A stretch of DNA of 64,000 nt, taken from contig CM049308.1 in assembly GCA_026874595.1 (NCBI GenBank), positions 46,445,327-46,509,326 on the forward strand, given 5' to 3'. Position numbers and translations under genes: made by a program. The DNA is from Sipunculus nudus. Lineage: Eukaryota > Annelida > Sipuncula > Golfingiida > Sipunculidae. Below the pieces are notes generated by a model. It had not been told where the DNA came from. It did not search any database and was given only the letters and a program-made list of their open reading frames with translations. Positions 36,711 through 48,598 of the stretch are shown here, piece by piece. Positions within the stretch are counted from its first letter, which is position 1; every line of letters starts with the position of its first letter.

Positions 36711-38595
36711 ATGCCCCCCCCCCACAAAGTGGCCGGGGCATATAGTTTTACCCATGTCCGTCATTCCGTCATTCCGTCATTCCGAAATCAAACAGTTGTA
36801 CAGACTTTTTTTCGCAATGCCTGCAGATATTGGCCTGATTTTTGGTGTGTGGGCAGATAATGACCAGTTACAGATCGAGTTCGCGTTTTGTCCCGGTTGA
36901 CCTACTTTTGACCGTTTTACGGCCCCTAAACTTAGAAAATTTCATGAAAAATAGAAATTTTCATGACAAATACACATGTATGGACTTTTTTTCGCAATGC
37001 CTGCAGATATTGGCCTGATTTTCGGTGTGTGGGCAGATAATGACCAGTTACAGATCGAGTTTGCGTTTCGTCCTGGTTGACCTACTTTTGACCATTTTAC
37101 GGCTCCTAAAATTAGAAAATTTCATGAAAAATAGAAATTTTCATGACAAATACACATGTAAGGACTTTTTTTCGCAATGCCTGCAGATATTGGCCTGATT
37201 TTTGGTGTGTGGGCAGATAATGACCAGTTTCAGATTGAGTTCGCGTTTCGTCCCAGTTGACCTACTTTTGACCGTTTTACGGCTCCTAAACTTAGAAAAT
37301 TTCATGAAAAATATAAATTTTCATGACAAATACACATGTACGGACTTTATTTTGCAATGCCTGCAGATATTGGCCTGATTTTCGGTGTGTGGGCAGATAA
37401 TGACCAGTTACAGATCATGTTCGCGTTTCGTCCCGGTTGACCTACTTTTGACCGTTTTACGGCTCCTAAACTTAGAAATATTCATGAAAAATAGAAATTT
37501 TCATGACAAATACACATGTACAGCCATTTTTAGCCCTCAGCTCATAGGCTGATGGGCTATTTTCGTCACCCAAGCTGTCCGTCTGTCCATCTGTCTGTCC
37601 GGTGTCTGTCCGTCCGTCCGTCCGTTCCGCGTCTGTTAACTTTTACCTTGTGAGCGGGATATCTCTAAAAGGATTCACTGTTGGAATTTTATTTCATCAG
37701 TGAAGATGTATATCAATAAAATCTCGGTCAAGTTCGAAGATGGGTGACCTTGACCCATTTTTCTACATTTTATAGCTGATTATAGAAAAACACTCAGAAG
37801 TTTATATCTCAGGAACCATTGTGTGGATTTTCACAAAACTTACTATGATCATTGGGACTGATGGTCTGTATGTGCTGCACAATTTTGGTGGCGCCACCTG
37901 CAATTTCTGATTTTTTAATGAAATTTTATCGGATTTTTTTCAATTTTGGCCTTTTGTGCAGGATATCTCCAAAGGTATTCAACACAGGAACTTCATTTCT
38001 TCAGTGCTATTGCATTATATTTACAAAATCTTGGTCAAGTTCAAAGATGGGTGATCTTGACCTACTTTTCAAGGTCACAGAGCTTAGTATAGAAAAAAAC
38101 TTAGGAGCTTATTTCTCAGGAAGCATTTGGTGGATTGTTATGAAACATGGTATATGCCTCTCCAATTTAAATTTATAAATGATTATCAACTTTTGCTAAT
38201 ATTCTAGTTTCGCAATACAATGCTTACAGATACTGGCCTAATGTTAGGTCTGTGGGCGCATAATGACCACTTACAGATAGAGTTCGCATTTCGTCCCAGT
38301 TAACCTATTTTTCACCATATGACAGATCCTGAACATAGAAAATTTCATGAAAGACGGAAATTTTCATGAAAAATGCACATATATGGACTTTTTTTTACAA
38401 TGCCTGCAGATACTGGCCTGATTTTTTGGTGTGTTGTTTGATAATGACCCTTTACAGATCGAGTTTGCATTTTGTCCTTGTTGACCTACTTTTGACCATA
38501 CAACACTTCCTGAACTTAAAAAATTTTTACAAAATTTAACAAATGTTTCTAATTTGCCCCAGGCGGGGGCATTCGTGTCGTTCCGACACATCTAG
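36711..38595 (+). mobile_element. R4 element with 180-bp tandem units, split by R5
   Basis: Head ATGCCCC..GGGGCAT at 36,711 followed by GTCCGTCATTCCGTC. The tail is GTGTCG-TTC-CGACAC, AT, CTAG (ending 38,595), then TTTC. Body units carry CGCAATGCCTGCAGATATTG and TGACCAGTTACAGATCG; their starts lie at 36,811, 36,991, 37,171 and 37,351, exactly 180 bp apart. Two diverged units follow R5 (about 38,209 and 38,395). Non-coding. Confidence 0.85.
37532..38207 (+). mobile_element. R5 element nested in R4
   Basis: 676 bp. The head AGCCCTCAGC-TCATAG-GCTGATGGGCT is a hairpin with one bulge, followed by a GTCCGTCCGTCCG run. The body has ATATCTCTAAAAGGATTCAC, GGTGACCTTGACC and TGGTGGCGCCACCTGC. The end is ATTCTAG, then TTTCGCAAT of R4. 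The R4 units provide the empty site (GGACTTTTTTTCGC), showing insertion in the T-run without a longer target duplication. No clear terminal hairpin was seen before CTAG. Confidence 0.8.
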
Positions 38596-39596
38596 TTTCT
38601 TGTAAGTACTGTGGATTCAATTTTCACAGCATGTGCACATAACAATTTAATCTGTTAAAATCTGAAATTTGAAAATAAAAGCTGCAAAATTAGGCTAGTT
38701 ATTGAATTTTTTTGGAGGCTCTTGCTGTATTCCCTAACATTGTCAAGCAGTTCACTTTGGTCACTGTAGGTCATTCAGTGCAGCTCTCTATGCTCCCCAG
38801 GCTGTTGGCGTAATTATGCAATCCCATCAATAGGGCAAGCCCTCTCTCCACTGAGTTGAGCTTGATCAGGCTGTTTGCAGTTAATACCATACCACAGGGA
38901 GCCTTTTTCTCTCTCCCCCCCCCCCCCCACCCCATTCTGTTGACAGACCTGTACTATGAACTAGATGAATCTTAAAATTAACAATTTTTTAGCATCGAGC
39001 AGTAACAACAGAGACCCCTCCCCCCACCCACCCCTTCAATACACAGGACTGAAACAAGATAAATCTTATAATTTTAATGTTAAATAAATTCTTTTTGATG
39101 AGACTTGGACAATTTTGATTGTTTTAAAGAAAAAAATCTTAGGAATTTTATCCTCATATTCAAATGTGATAAAATATTAGGATCTGATGTAAGTGCTAAC
39201 TGACAAGATTTAAGAAGGTATAAATACTTTGTAGCATTTTATTCATCTCTCTTAAAGTTGGCGGGGCCTAGGTGTGAATAACACTGTTAACGTAGTATTT
39301 AAATTAGGAATATTGGTCAAACTTTGTGGGATTAATTTTTAACTCATATGGCCATATATTTAACTTTTGAAAACTTAATTACCTTCACACATTATTCGTT
39401 TATGAAATGTTACTTTTATATAACACTTCCCATAGGCCTTTTTGTTCCCTTGGTGCATCACTAAATGGTTAAGCTCATGTCCATTATTCTATAATTTACA
39501 GAGATTCATTTTAGCAGGGCCATTTTCTCAGAGCTTTTCTAATGATAATATACATGAAAAACCAAAAGAAATAAAAAATATTTTGCAGTTACTAAT

Positions 39597-40194
39597 ATTT
39601 TACAAGAAAAATGTAATTTTAGACTCTTCTAGCTTATACACTGTTTTATGATGAAACTGTTCAGCTGATTGGTTTAAATTGTACAAGAATTATTCTATGG
39701 TAGGGTTCTGCCAGATTTATAAGAAGGGTAAATGCAGCTTTATCAAAGCAGTGTAGCCAATTGAAAAAGGCTTTCTGTGTTTGAAAACAGATTTGACAAC
39801 ATGCTGAGTTTCAGCAGCCAAGTCAAGAGGTCACTCAGTACAACCAGGTGGGGTCAAGACATCACCATGGCAACTGACCTGCCTCTGTATGGTGTCTAGA
39901 CAATATGTTATCTGTCTTCCATCGTCTGTCGTGCGTCATAGCTACCTCAAAAAGGGCAGGAGCTGGCATCACCAAATTTTTTGCAAAAAAATTTGTCATC
40001 TAAAAATTTCTATTGGATTTTGCTTATATCTTGGCTAACTGCATTTTCTTAGATTTTATAGGGAAGAAGCTGAAAAACATTAAAAAAATTGTTCTTCTCC
40101 AAAACCATGCTGCAAAATTGTCCTTTCATCTGTCCCAATAATCCTCCCTGGCAAAAAGAACATATCCAAAATATCCGACTGATCCATCCTAGTT
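39597..40194 (+). repeat. R6 sequence resuming between nested R1 and R3
   Basis: Starts TTTTACAAG and matches the R6 text at 19,190-19,440 (ACTCTTCTAGCTTATACACTG, GAGTTTCAGCAGCCAAG, CCATGGCAACTGACCTG). It then runs into a GTCTGTCG zone and CTGATCCATCCTAGTT, immediately before the R3 head. The last ~110 bases are present in inverted orientation at 18,720-18,835. Confidence 0.75.
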
Positions 40195-42069
40195 GTATCC
40201 GCAGAAACAGGGTTTTGCAGATACTATGTTTTCAGTCGGACCCTGCCGTCGCCGCCGCTGCCGCCGCATAGATTTCCAGAGAACTCCTCCGTAACCACTC
40301 GGGAGAATTTTTTTAAATTCAGGATTATGATCAGGTCACATGTGAACTGCTGTGCCCTCATTTTTGGTTGACCTGTGACCTTTCCTCTCTGCAAAGTGTC
40401 CATTTGTGTCTGTTTCCACACACAAACCCACATATCTTGGGAATTGTTTAACCAATCAGGCTAAACAATTTGCATAAATGTAGCCCCTTGATAGCTTTAT
40501 AACATACAATAAAAACTGTGGTGCCACTTGCAACCATTTTTGCACAGCATCCATCTGTTCATCTGCCTTGGGCTGAAATCACTCATATCTCTGCATTGGA
40601 CTTGAAATTTTGCATTTGTATACATCCTAGATAGCTTTCTTAATTTTATGACAGGTGGCACCACCTACATTCACGTTAATGCTGCAGACATCCAAGCTCA
40701 TATTTCGAGAACCGTCTGACTGATTGGGCCCAAATTTTGCATATGTATAGATCGCATATAGCTCTTCATCATATGCTAATTTAGTGGGGCCATCTGCAAC
40801 CATTTTTGCACAGCGTCAATCTGTTTGTCTGCTGTGGGATAAAATCACTCATATCTAAGTAGTGGTTTGACTTATCTGCCTAAAATTTTGCATATGTATA
40901 CAACTTGGACAGCTTTCTCAATTTTGTGGCAGGTGGCACCACCTACATTTATGTTAATGCTGCAGACATTCAGGCTTATATCTCAGGACTTGTTTGACAT
41001 ATCCCCCTGAAATTTTGTAGGTGTATAGATCTCACATAGCTGTTAATGATACACAAGATTAGTGGCGTCACCCGCAACCATTTTTGCACAGCATACTTCT
41101 GTTTGTCTGCTGTGGGATAAAATCACTCATATACAAGTAGTGGTTCGACTTATCTGCCTTAAATTTTGCATATGTATACAACTTGAATAGCATTCTGGAT
41201 TTTGTGGTAGGTGGCGCAACCTACATACACATTTTAGCTGCAGACATCCATGCTAATATGCAACACACTTCACTCTATTTCCCCTTGCCACTGAATCCAT
41301 GACTCACTTCACCCATCCCACTCTGATTTTGGGGGAACAGGTAGTCGCTTGTCAACTACTACAATCCCAAGACAGCAGAAATCTTGCGCTTCTAAAAAAG
41401 CAACTGATTTTCACGCTGCCAGCTTTGACCGTTTATGATATATTTAGACACCAGATGGCGGTTTGTTGTCCACTGAAACAAACGTGCGTACGATGTGACA
41501 AGCAGCCAATCAGATGCCAATAAACAAACACTCGACAGGCATCCTGGCTCCACCCATTGCCGCACTTCAAGCGCCGTTTGATGAGTATCCGGTCGAATTT
41601 AAATTGCTCCCTCTGCATTCTCGCATCATCGACCGATTCGATTATGACTGTGTTAGCGTAGCCATGTATCTGTTGTCTGCAGAACTGAAACCAGCCAGCG
41701 AGGTGTGCACGCAGCCTTTGTTGTTACGTTTCGTTTGAATTACAGCTCACCGGCCGAGCATCCTATGTGCCCAAGGCCCTAAGCAAACCACGTCAGGGGC
41801 AATTCTCTCTGAGCCTGTGGCCTGTTTAGACGGTTACGCTGGGGGATGAGCTGTCACTCAAAAAGAAATGAATATGATTGGCTCCGTGTTTTCCCTGCTT
41901 GGCTTTGTCTTCCAGCACAAAGTTTCATCTGATTGGACAAAATACAGTGCTCCCCTCTGGTGTTGCAAAGCAGGATACGAGGTCATAACAAACAGCGCCT
42001 TACGATATAGGAAGTAGCCCTATAGGTAAAGCGCTGTGTAAAGAGCGTAGTCGACTACCGATTTTCTAG
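40195..42069 (+). mobile_element. R3 element with two terminators and an extra 3' segment
   Basis: Head GTATCCGCAGAAAC.. at 40,195 and a GCCGCCGCTGCCGCCGC stretch, then ~275-bp TGGCGCCACC-type units as in the copy at 53,164. The expected terminator hairpin is at 41,341-41,359 but has one stem change (TCAACTAC) and no CTAG. About 690 bp of unrelated, more GC-rich sequence follows, then a second terminator GTAGTCGACTAC (42,047-42,058), CGATTTT and CTAG (42,066-42,069) before TTTT. The flanks, CCTAGTT and TTTTAAAATGTCC, join into text seen uninterrupted, inverted, at 18,693-18,716. Confidence 0.8.
41360..42046 (+). other. Extra segment between two R3 terminators, possible captured host DNA
   Basis: Distinct from every repeat in the window and richer in G+C than its surroundings. 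CCAATCAGATG (near 41,507) and inverted ATTGG boxes (near 41,876 and 41,932) are present. Two overlapping 74-codon frames occur at 41,299-41,523 and 41,514-41,738; I recognise no domain in either. It could be captured promoter or exon sequence, or the body of another element. Confidence 0.5.
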
Positions 42070-42970
42070 TTTTAAAATGTCCTAGTCTGAAACTTGCAGG
42101 TCTGAAACGTCCATTTTGCAGAAATCATAATGACTAAAGTAGATATGCAGGACATAAGAGGATCAATATTAAATTTAAAAATAAACCTCCATTCGTACTC
42201 CCAAACTTTGCACAGGTTCGCATTAGGCCTGTAGGCCTTGTTAAGTAATTATTTTTCTTTAAATAATTAAACAAAATATGATTTAACCCATCAGTAGGCA
42301 TAATTTGATAATATATGAAACATATAATGGATAAATAAAGGTGCAATTTAAAATTGTGAATTCTGGAGTGTTATTTTCATACATTTATTGCTTTTCAAAT
42401 TTAAAAAATATATTCTATAAAAAAAATATATCTCTGTGCATAATGTGATGTTACCTGACTAAATTAAGTATAAATGTTGATACAGTTTAGATTTGTGAAT
42501 CAATTTAAATATTCATATATATATATATGATATACTATAAATATATAGTAAAATTTATAAACTTAAAAAAATGACTTAATAAAAGACAAATAGTATTTAA
42601 TGCAAGAATTTGTTCAGTATTTTCCTGTCTCAGTAGAATAGAAATTAAAATTATTTGCTTTGTTTTCCATCTCTCTGCCTGTTTTTAAATATTTAAAAAT
42701 ATTTTCATTTAAATTAAATTTTAGCCTTTATCTATATGCAGAGGTGCTGTAACTCCAATCAGTCCCTGTAAGCACCATTTAATTTAATTCTGTATTCTGT
42801 ATTTATATCCAAAGGTGTTGTAACTCTACCCCCCCCCCCCCCCCCCAAGTCATTGAGCTCTAGTTCCTGAGCACTGAGGATAGTATTTTTATTGCAACTT
42901 CATAAAAATCTATGGTGAAGCAGTTATAACTGTCACAATCAGCTGAGCGCCGTGACCCATGGGTCCCTTG

Positions 42971-44136
42971 TTTAATTGTATAAGAAGAGACTCTGTTCAA
43001 TGGTTTTTGGTAGAGTCATAGAAAGCTTAGGTAGGTCTTGAGGCCATTAGTAAGCCTATTACAAATTGAGGGCTGCAATAGGCTTCTTCTACAAATCTGT
43101 TGTTTCAACTTCTGTGACATTGCACAAAAATGATTCTTAGGAAGTTTTTGTTCTAGTTTACTTAAATGATTGTTGGGCAGAATTATTGGACCTTAAACAA
43201 TGAAAGGGCTACATCTTTTATTATTCTTAATATTTTGATAAAACAATCTTATGGTAGTTAGCTTGAAAAAAAAACATTGCAGCCAAAGTCTTTCAGTTTG
43301 TGTTAACAAATTTACCTACAGGCAAAGATTTTGTCTGTTTCTATAAATAGCTTGGCAGAATGCCAACTATTTCAGATTTGGCAACAGGACAAAGGTCAGT
43401 CTGGCTTTGTTTATAGCTTAGGCAGATTGCCAAGTGTGTCAGATTATGCAGCAGGTCAAGAGTTCATTCAGTGCAGGCAGGTATAGGTCAAGAGTTCACT
43501 GAGTGCAGCCAGGTGCAGGTCAAGAGTTCACTCAATGCGGTTGTTGCAGAGAGCAATTCGTTCCGGTTCACACAGGGCAACTGCTTTACTCACATAAGCC
43601 TGGTCAGCCCAGTGCACCTCAAGAGAAGTGTGATATAGTGGCCTGATATTTTGATGTGCCCATGCATCTTTGATGGCTTTCATGTTCACAAGACTTGTTG
43701 GGGGGGGGGGGGGGTGCGGGGTTTGATATATCATCCTGAAATTCTGCATATTTATACATATCGAATCCCTTATTGTAAACAGGACTTGTGGCGTCACCTA
43801 CAATAATTTTTGCATAGTGTATGTCCCTGCTTATTTCTCAGGAAGGGTTTGATATATCAGCCTGAAATACGGCATATGTATACACATCTTGGATAGCTAC
43901 ATTGTATACAAGTCTGATGGCGCCACCTATATTTATTTTTGTGTTGTGTGCACCCATGCCAGCATTTCAACAGTGATGCTTTTGTTATTGGTTCTTGTTC
44001 AAAATGTTTAGTACTTGCATTGTTCATATAAATGTTACATATGTTGGCCTGTTTGAAAAGTAATGGTCCTACACTGAAGCATTATACCTGGTGTATAAAC
44101 CATTTGCACAGTTTAGCATTAGGCCTGTAGGCCTTG
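42971..44136 (+). repeat. 5'-truncated R6 copy with 32-bp minisatellite
   Basis: Starts inside R6 (TCAATGGTTTTTGGTAGAG, as near 34,435) and ends in the R6 tail CATTAGGCCTGTAGGCCTTG at 44,136. At 43,453, 43,485 and 43,517 an AGGTCAAGAGTTCACTCAGT unit is repeated at 32-bp spacing. A poly-G run lies at 43,699-43,713. It includes a TGGCGCCACC-type box near 43,918. Confidence 0.75.
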
Positions 44137-44303
44137 TTATGTATTCTGTTCATCATTTTATAAGATAATTTACTCATTCACATCGTTTTAAGAACAGATT
44201 TGCATGTATAAATATGTCTGTATGCAATTATATTCACAACAAGCCCCAGAACAAATCAATAATCGTCACTGCCAAACTTTCTGGAATTGATCCTAGGCTA
44301 ATT
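44137..44303. other. Short spacer before the R1-head array
   Basis: No recognisable repeat or gene; AT-rich. It ends CTAGGCTAATT directly before the first tandem R1 head. Confidence 0.4.
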
Positions 44304-47300
44304 AGCTCAGCTGACTATAAGTCATCTGAGCTATAGCCGTGGTCCTTTGTCCGTCGTCCGGCCGTTAACAGGGCACGTTTTGAAACCGTTGAACCAACGA
44401 TTCCAAAATTTTGCATACCATTAGATGTCCCCCAAATCTCCTACCATTGTTACTCTTCAAGGCTGCCTAATATCAAAACCACTGATCTGTTTTTGATCAT
44501 ATTTAATATTCAAATTCTTTCCTACATTTTCTATGAACATACAAAAAATTAGGTCAGTGTTAGGTATTATTTTGAAGTTATGGGCCAAAATATAATGCAG
44601 TTTAAAAAAAAAATCAGGAAATATATTTGCTCAGCTAACATGAGAATTGCTGAAGCTTGAGACTTTTTTTTTCAGGAATATAACTTTATTTTATCAAGAT
44701 TCAATTGTTTACCCAAAATTAGATCTGAATTTTGCAAATTTTTCAAGGTATTAACATAAATAAAAAAATCAGTACCTTAAATTTTGTCTAACTTAGGCAA
44801 TAGCACGTTTTTTCCCTGTAAGCACTGTTGATTTAATTTTCACAGCATATATACATAAGGATTTAATCTTTAAAAATCTGAAATTTTAAAGGAATTGATT
44901 GAAAAGTGTAGCTTTATTCAAGTTTTCATACACCATGTCAAGTGTTGTTTACATCTAGCCCACCTAGTAGTACAGCCTTCACTTGCATTATGTAACCCAC
45001 CCCAGGCAGCTTGCCTTGGCTCAGCTTGGCCACTACTAGCAGGCTTCCCTTTGCCCTGCTCTCCCCCCCCCCCATAAACTAGATGAGTGTTATTATTTTC
45101 TGTATTTGATTCATTCTTATTCTAGGCTATGCTACATTTTAAAATTTGTATTGTACCACAAGGGTTACAATGATTAAAGTGCACATTTAATCGTGTCCAC
45201 AAAGTAGTGTATTGCTATGAAAGTGTGAATGTTCATCAGATAAGTAATTCCTTCAGAAGAGTAAAAACTTCACCAGGTGTGAAATTGACTATTAATTCCA
45301 GTAATAAATTAAAGCTGGGATAGTAATTAGCACAATGATATTGTTTGTCCCTCGTTCAACCAACAAGGTGTATACTTTATTTGAAAAGATGTTTTATTTT
45401 ATCAAATTTAGTGAATCCTTTATTTTATTTCCGTGAATAAAATTAAGCATATACTGAAAACTCCAATATGCAAAACTTTTTAATAGTAATTCAAGGAATG
45501 ATCTTGTAGATGCCATATTGTAGCATTATTTTCGTTTAAATTCAGTTTAAAAATTTGTGTTTTAAAAATAAAATATATGTGTATGCATAATATGACCCAA
45601 TATGAGCTACACTCTGGATATATAATGATTGCAACTTTTGCAACAATTCTAATATTTGACCTTATATTTTCAGTTTTTTTAGCTCAGCTGACTATAAGTC
45701 ATCTGAGCTATAGTTGTGGTCCTTTGTCCGTCGTCCGTCCGTTAACAGGGCACGTTTGTTTTGAAACCGTTGGACCTACGATTCTAAAATTTTGTATACC
45801 ATTAGATGTCCCCAAAATCTCCTACCATACTGAAAATTGGGTCATTAGGACTTTGTTCCTTCGAGATATTAAGGAAAAACCTCCGTTTTCCATAAAAAAG
45901 CCATTGTTACACTTCAAGGCTGCCTAATATCAAAACCACTGATCTGTTTTGATCATATTTAGTATTCACATTCTTTCATACATTTTCTATGAACATACAA
46001 AAAATTAGGTCAGTGTTTGGTATTATTTTAAAGTTATGGGCCAAAATATAATGCAGTTTAAAAAAAATCAGGAAATATATTTACTCACCTAACATGAGAA
46101 TTGCTGAAGCTAGAGACTTTTTTTCAGGAATATAACTTTATTTAATCAAGATTCAGTTGTTTACCCAAAATTAGATCTGAATTTTGCAAATTTTTCAAGG
46201 TATTAACATAAATAAAAAATCAGTACCTTAAATTTTGTCTAACTTAGGCCATAGCACGTTTTTTCCCTGTAAGCACTGTTGATTTAATTTTCACAGCATA
46301 TATACATAAGGATTTAATCTTTTAAAATCTGAAATTTTAAAGGAATTGATTGAAAAGTGTAGCTTTATTCAAGTTTTCATACACCATGTCAAGTGTTGTT
46401 TACATCTAGCCCACCTAGTAGTACAGCCTTCACTTGCATTATGTAACCCACCCCAGGCAGCTTGCCTTGGCTCAGCTTGGCCACTACTAGCAGGCTTCCC
46501 TTTGCCCTGCTCTCCCCCCCCCCATAAACTAGATGAGTGTTATTATTTTCTGTATTTGATTCATTCTTATTCTAGGCTATGCTACATTTTAAAATTTGTA
46601 TTGTACCACAAGGGTTACAATGATTAAAGTGCACATTTAATCGTGTCCACAAAGTGGTGTATTGCTATGAAAGTGTGAATGTTCATCAGATAAGTAATTC
46701 CTTCAGAAGAGTAAAAACTTCACCAGGTGTGAAATTGACTATTAATTCCAGTAATAAATTAAAGCTGTAATAGTAATTAGCACAATGATATTGTTTGTCC
46801 CTCGTTCAACCAACAAGGTGTATACTTAATTTGAAAAGATGTTTTATTTTATCAAATTTAGTGAATCCTTTATTTTATTTCCGTGAATAAAATTAAGCAT
46901 ATACTGAAAACTCCAATATGAAAAATTTTTTAATAGTGATTCAAGGAATGATCTTGTAGATGCCATATTGTAGCATTATTTTCGTTTAAATTCAGTTTAA
47001 AAATTTGTGTTTTAAAAATAATAAAATATATGTGTATGCATAATATGACCCAATATGAGCTACACTCTGGATATATAATGATTGCAACTTTTGCAACAAT
47101 TCTAATATTTGAACTTATATTTTCAGTTTTTTTAGCTCAGCTGACTATAAGTCATCTGAGCTATAGTCGTGGTCCTTTGTCTGTAGTCCGTCCGTTAACA
47201 GGGCACGTTTGTTTTGAAACCGTTGGACCTACGATTCTAAAATTTTGCATACCATTAGTTGTCCCCAAAATCTCCTACCATACCGAAAATTGGGTCATTA

Positions 47301-48598
47301 AGACTTTGTTCCATCGAGATATTAAGGAAAAACCTCCGTTTTCCATAAAAAAGCCATTGTTACACTTCAAGGCTGCCTAATAGCAAAACCACTGATCTGT
47401 TTTGATCATATTTAGTATTCACATTCTTTCATACATTTTCTATGAACATACAAAAAATTAGGTCAGTGTTTGGTATTATTTTAAAGTTATGGGCCAAAAT
47501 ATAATGCAGTTTAAAAAAAATCAGGAAATATATTTACTCACCTAACATGAGAATTGCTGAAGCTAGAGACTTTTTTTCAGGAATATAACTTTATTTAATC
47601 AAGATTCAGTTGTTTACCCAAAATTAGATCTGAATTTTGCAAATTTTTCAAGGTATTAACATAAATAAAAAATCAGTACCTTAAATTTTGTCTAACTTTG
47701 GCAATAGCACGTTTTTTCCCTGTAAGCACTGTTGATTTAATTTTCACAGCATATATACATAAGGATTTAATCTTTTAAAATCTGAAATTTCAAAGGAATT
47801 GATTGAAAAGTGTAGCTTTATTCAAGTTTTCATACACCATGTCAAGTGTTGTTTACATCTAGCCCACCTAGTAGTACAGCCTTCACTTGCATTATGTAAC
47901 CCACCCCAGGCAGCTTGCCTTGGCTCAGCTTGGCCACTGCTAGCAGGCTTCCCCTCTGCCCTGCACTCCCCCCCCCCCCCAAAATGGTGCATTAACTAGA
48001 TGAATGTAATAATTTTCTGTATTTTATTTTATTCTTGGCTATGCTACATTTGAGATTTTTTATTGTACCACCAGGGTTACAATGATTAAAGTGTACATTT
48101 AATAGTGCCCACAAAGTGGTGCATTGCTATTAGTTGTGGATGTTCATCAGATAAGTAATTCCTTACTTCAGAGGAGTAAAAACTTCACCAGGTGTGAAAT
48201 TGACTATTAATTCCAGTAATAAATTAAAGCTGGGATAGTAATTAGCACAATGATATTGTTTGTCCCTCATTCAACCAACAGTGTGTATACTTTATTTGAA
48301 AAGATGTTTTATTTTATCAAATTAACTGAATCTTTTATTTTATTTCCGTGAATAAATTTAAGCATATACTGAAAACTCCAAAATGCAAAACTTTTTAATA
48401 GTGATTCAAGGAATAATCTTGTAGATGCCATGTTGTGGCATTATTTTCTTTTTAATTCAGTTTAAACATTTGTGATTTAAAAATAATAAAATATATGTGT
48501 ATGCATAATATGACCCAATATGAGCTACACTCTGGATATATAATGATTGCAACTTTTGCAACAATTCTAATATTTGAACTTATATTTTCAGTTTTTTT
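44304..48598 (+). repeat. Three tandem ~1.45-kb R1-head units
   Basis: R1 heads at 44,304, 45,681 and 47,134 each start a unit running through the R1 middle, a poly-C tract and an AT-rich end closing with TTATATTTTCAGTTTTTTT. Offsets are 1,377 and 1,453 bp; the two later units keep identical order. Unit 1 lacks about 75 bp between two CCAT words (after CTCCTACCAT), a deletion with microhomology. Copies are nearly identical, so amplification is recent. Open frames of 93-116 codons recur only because the DNA does. Confidence 0.9.

Larger units (their letters stand above)
34942..39596 (+). mobile_element. R1 nested in R6, tail-truncated
   Basis: Head at 34,942, with one stem change (GCTCACT). 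It is interrupted in its internal run after GCACG (35,541) by another R1 and an R4. It resumes at 38,597 with CTTGTAAGTACTGTGG, then repeats the poly-C segment (about 38,916-38,929) and the 3' segment also present in the inner R1. It stops near GCAGTTACTAAT without the terminal palindrome, so about 55 bp of tail is missing. Confidence 0.7.
33842..42240 (+). mobile_element. R6 element carrying nested R1, R4, R5 and R3
   Basis: Head AGCGAACCTGTGAGC at 33,842 after TTTTT, then GTCCGTCTGCCGTCC. The body has several diverged units (TCTCAGAAACAGCTGGAGC, ACTGTCCAGCCAAATTGTCC). The tail CATTAGGCCTGTAGGCCTTG ends at 42,240 before TTA, with the same tail at 44,136. R6 sequence is split at TGATCTGTTTT (34,941) and resumes at TTTTACAAG (about 39,597), as the uninterrupted text near 19,180-19,230 shows. 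It is split again by R3 at 40,195. Confidence 0.75.
32796..42970 (+). mobile_element. Outermost R1 of a nested stack
   Basis: Head hairpin at 32,796; R1 sequence runs to GTAGCATTTTT at 33,841, where an R6 element interrupts it. R1 text resumes at about 42,241 (AACCCATCAGTAGGC, ATGGATAAATAAAG, matching 29,250-29,320). It ends with CAGCTGAGCGCCGTGACCC, ATGGGTC and CCTTG at 42,970. Poly-C lies at about 42,829-42,846 and 33,659-33,669. Interrupted span about 10.2 kb; own sequence about 1.8 kb. Confidence 0.75.

Noticed and set aside
45577-47380. 116-codon frames repeated at 45,577 and 47,030, with related frames at 35,522 and 60,171
   Set aside because: They translate the R1 head itself, starting inside the hairpin, and are disrupted in many other copies. 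A dN/dS test over all R1 heads would be needed before calling a protein.
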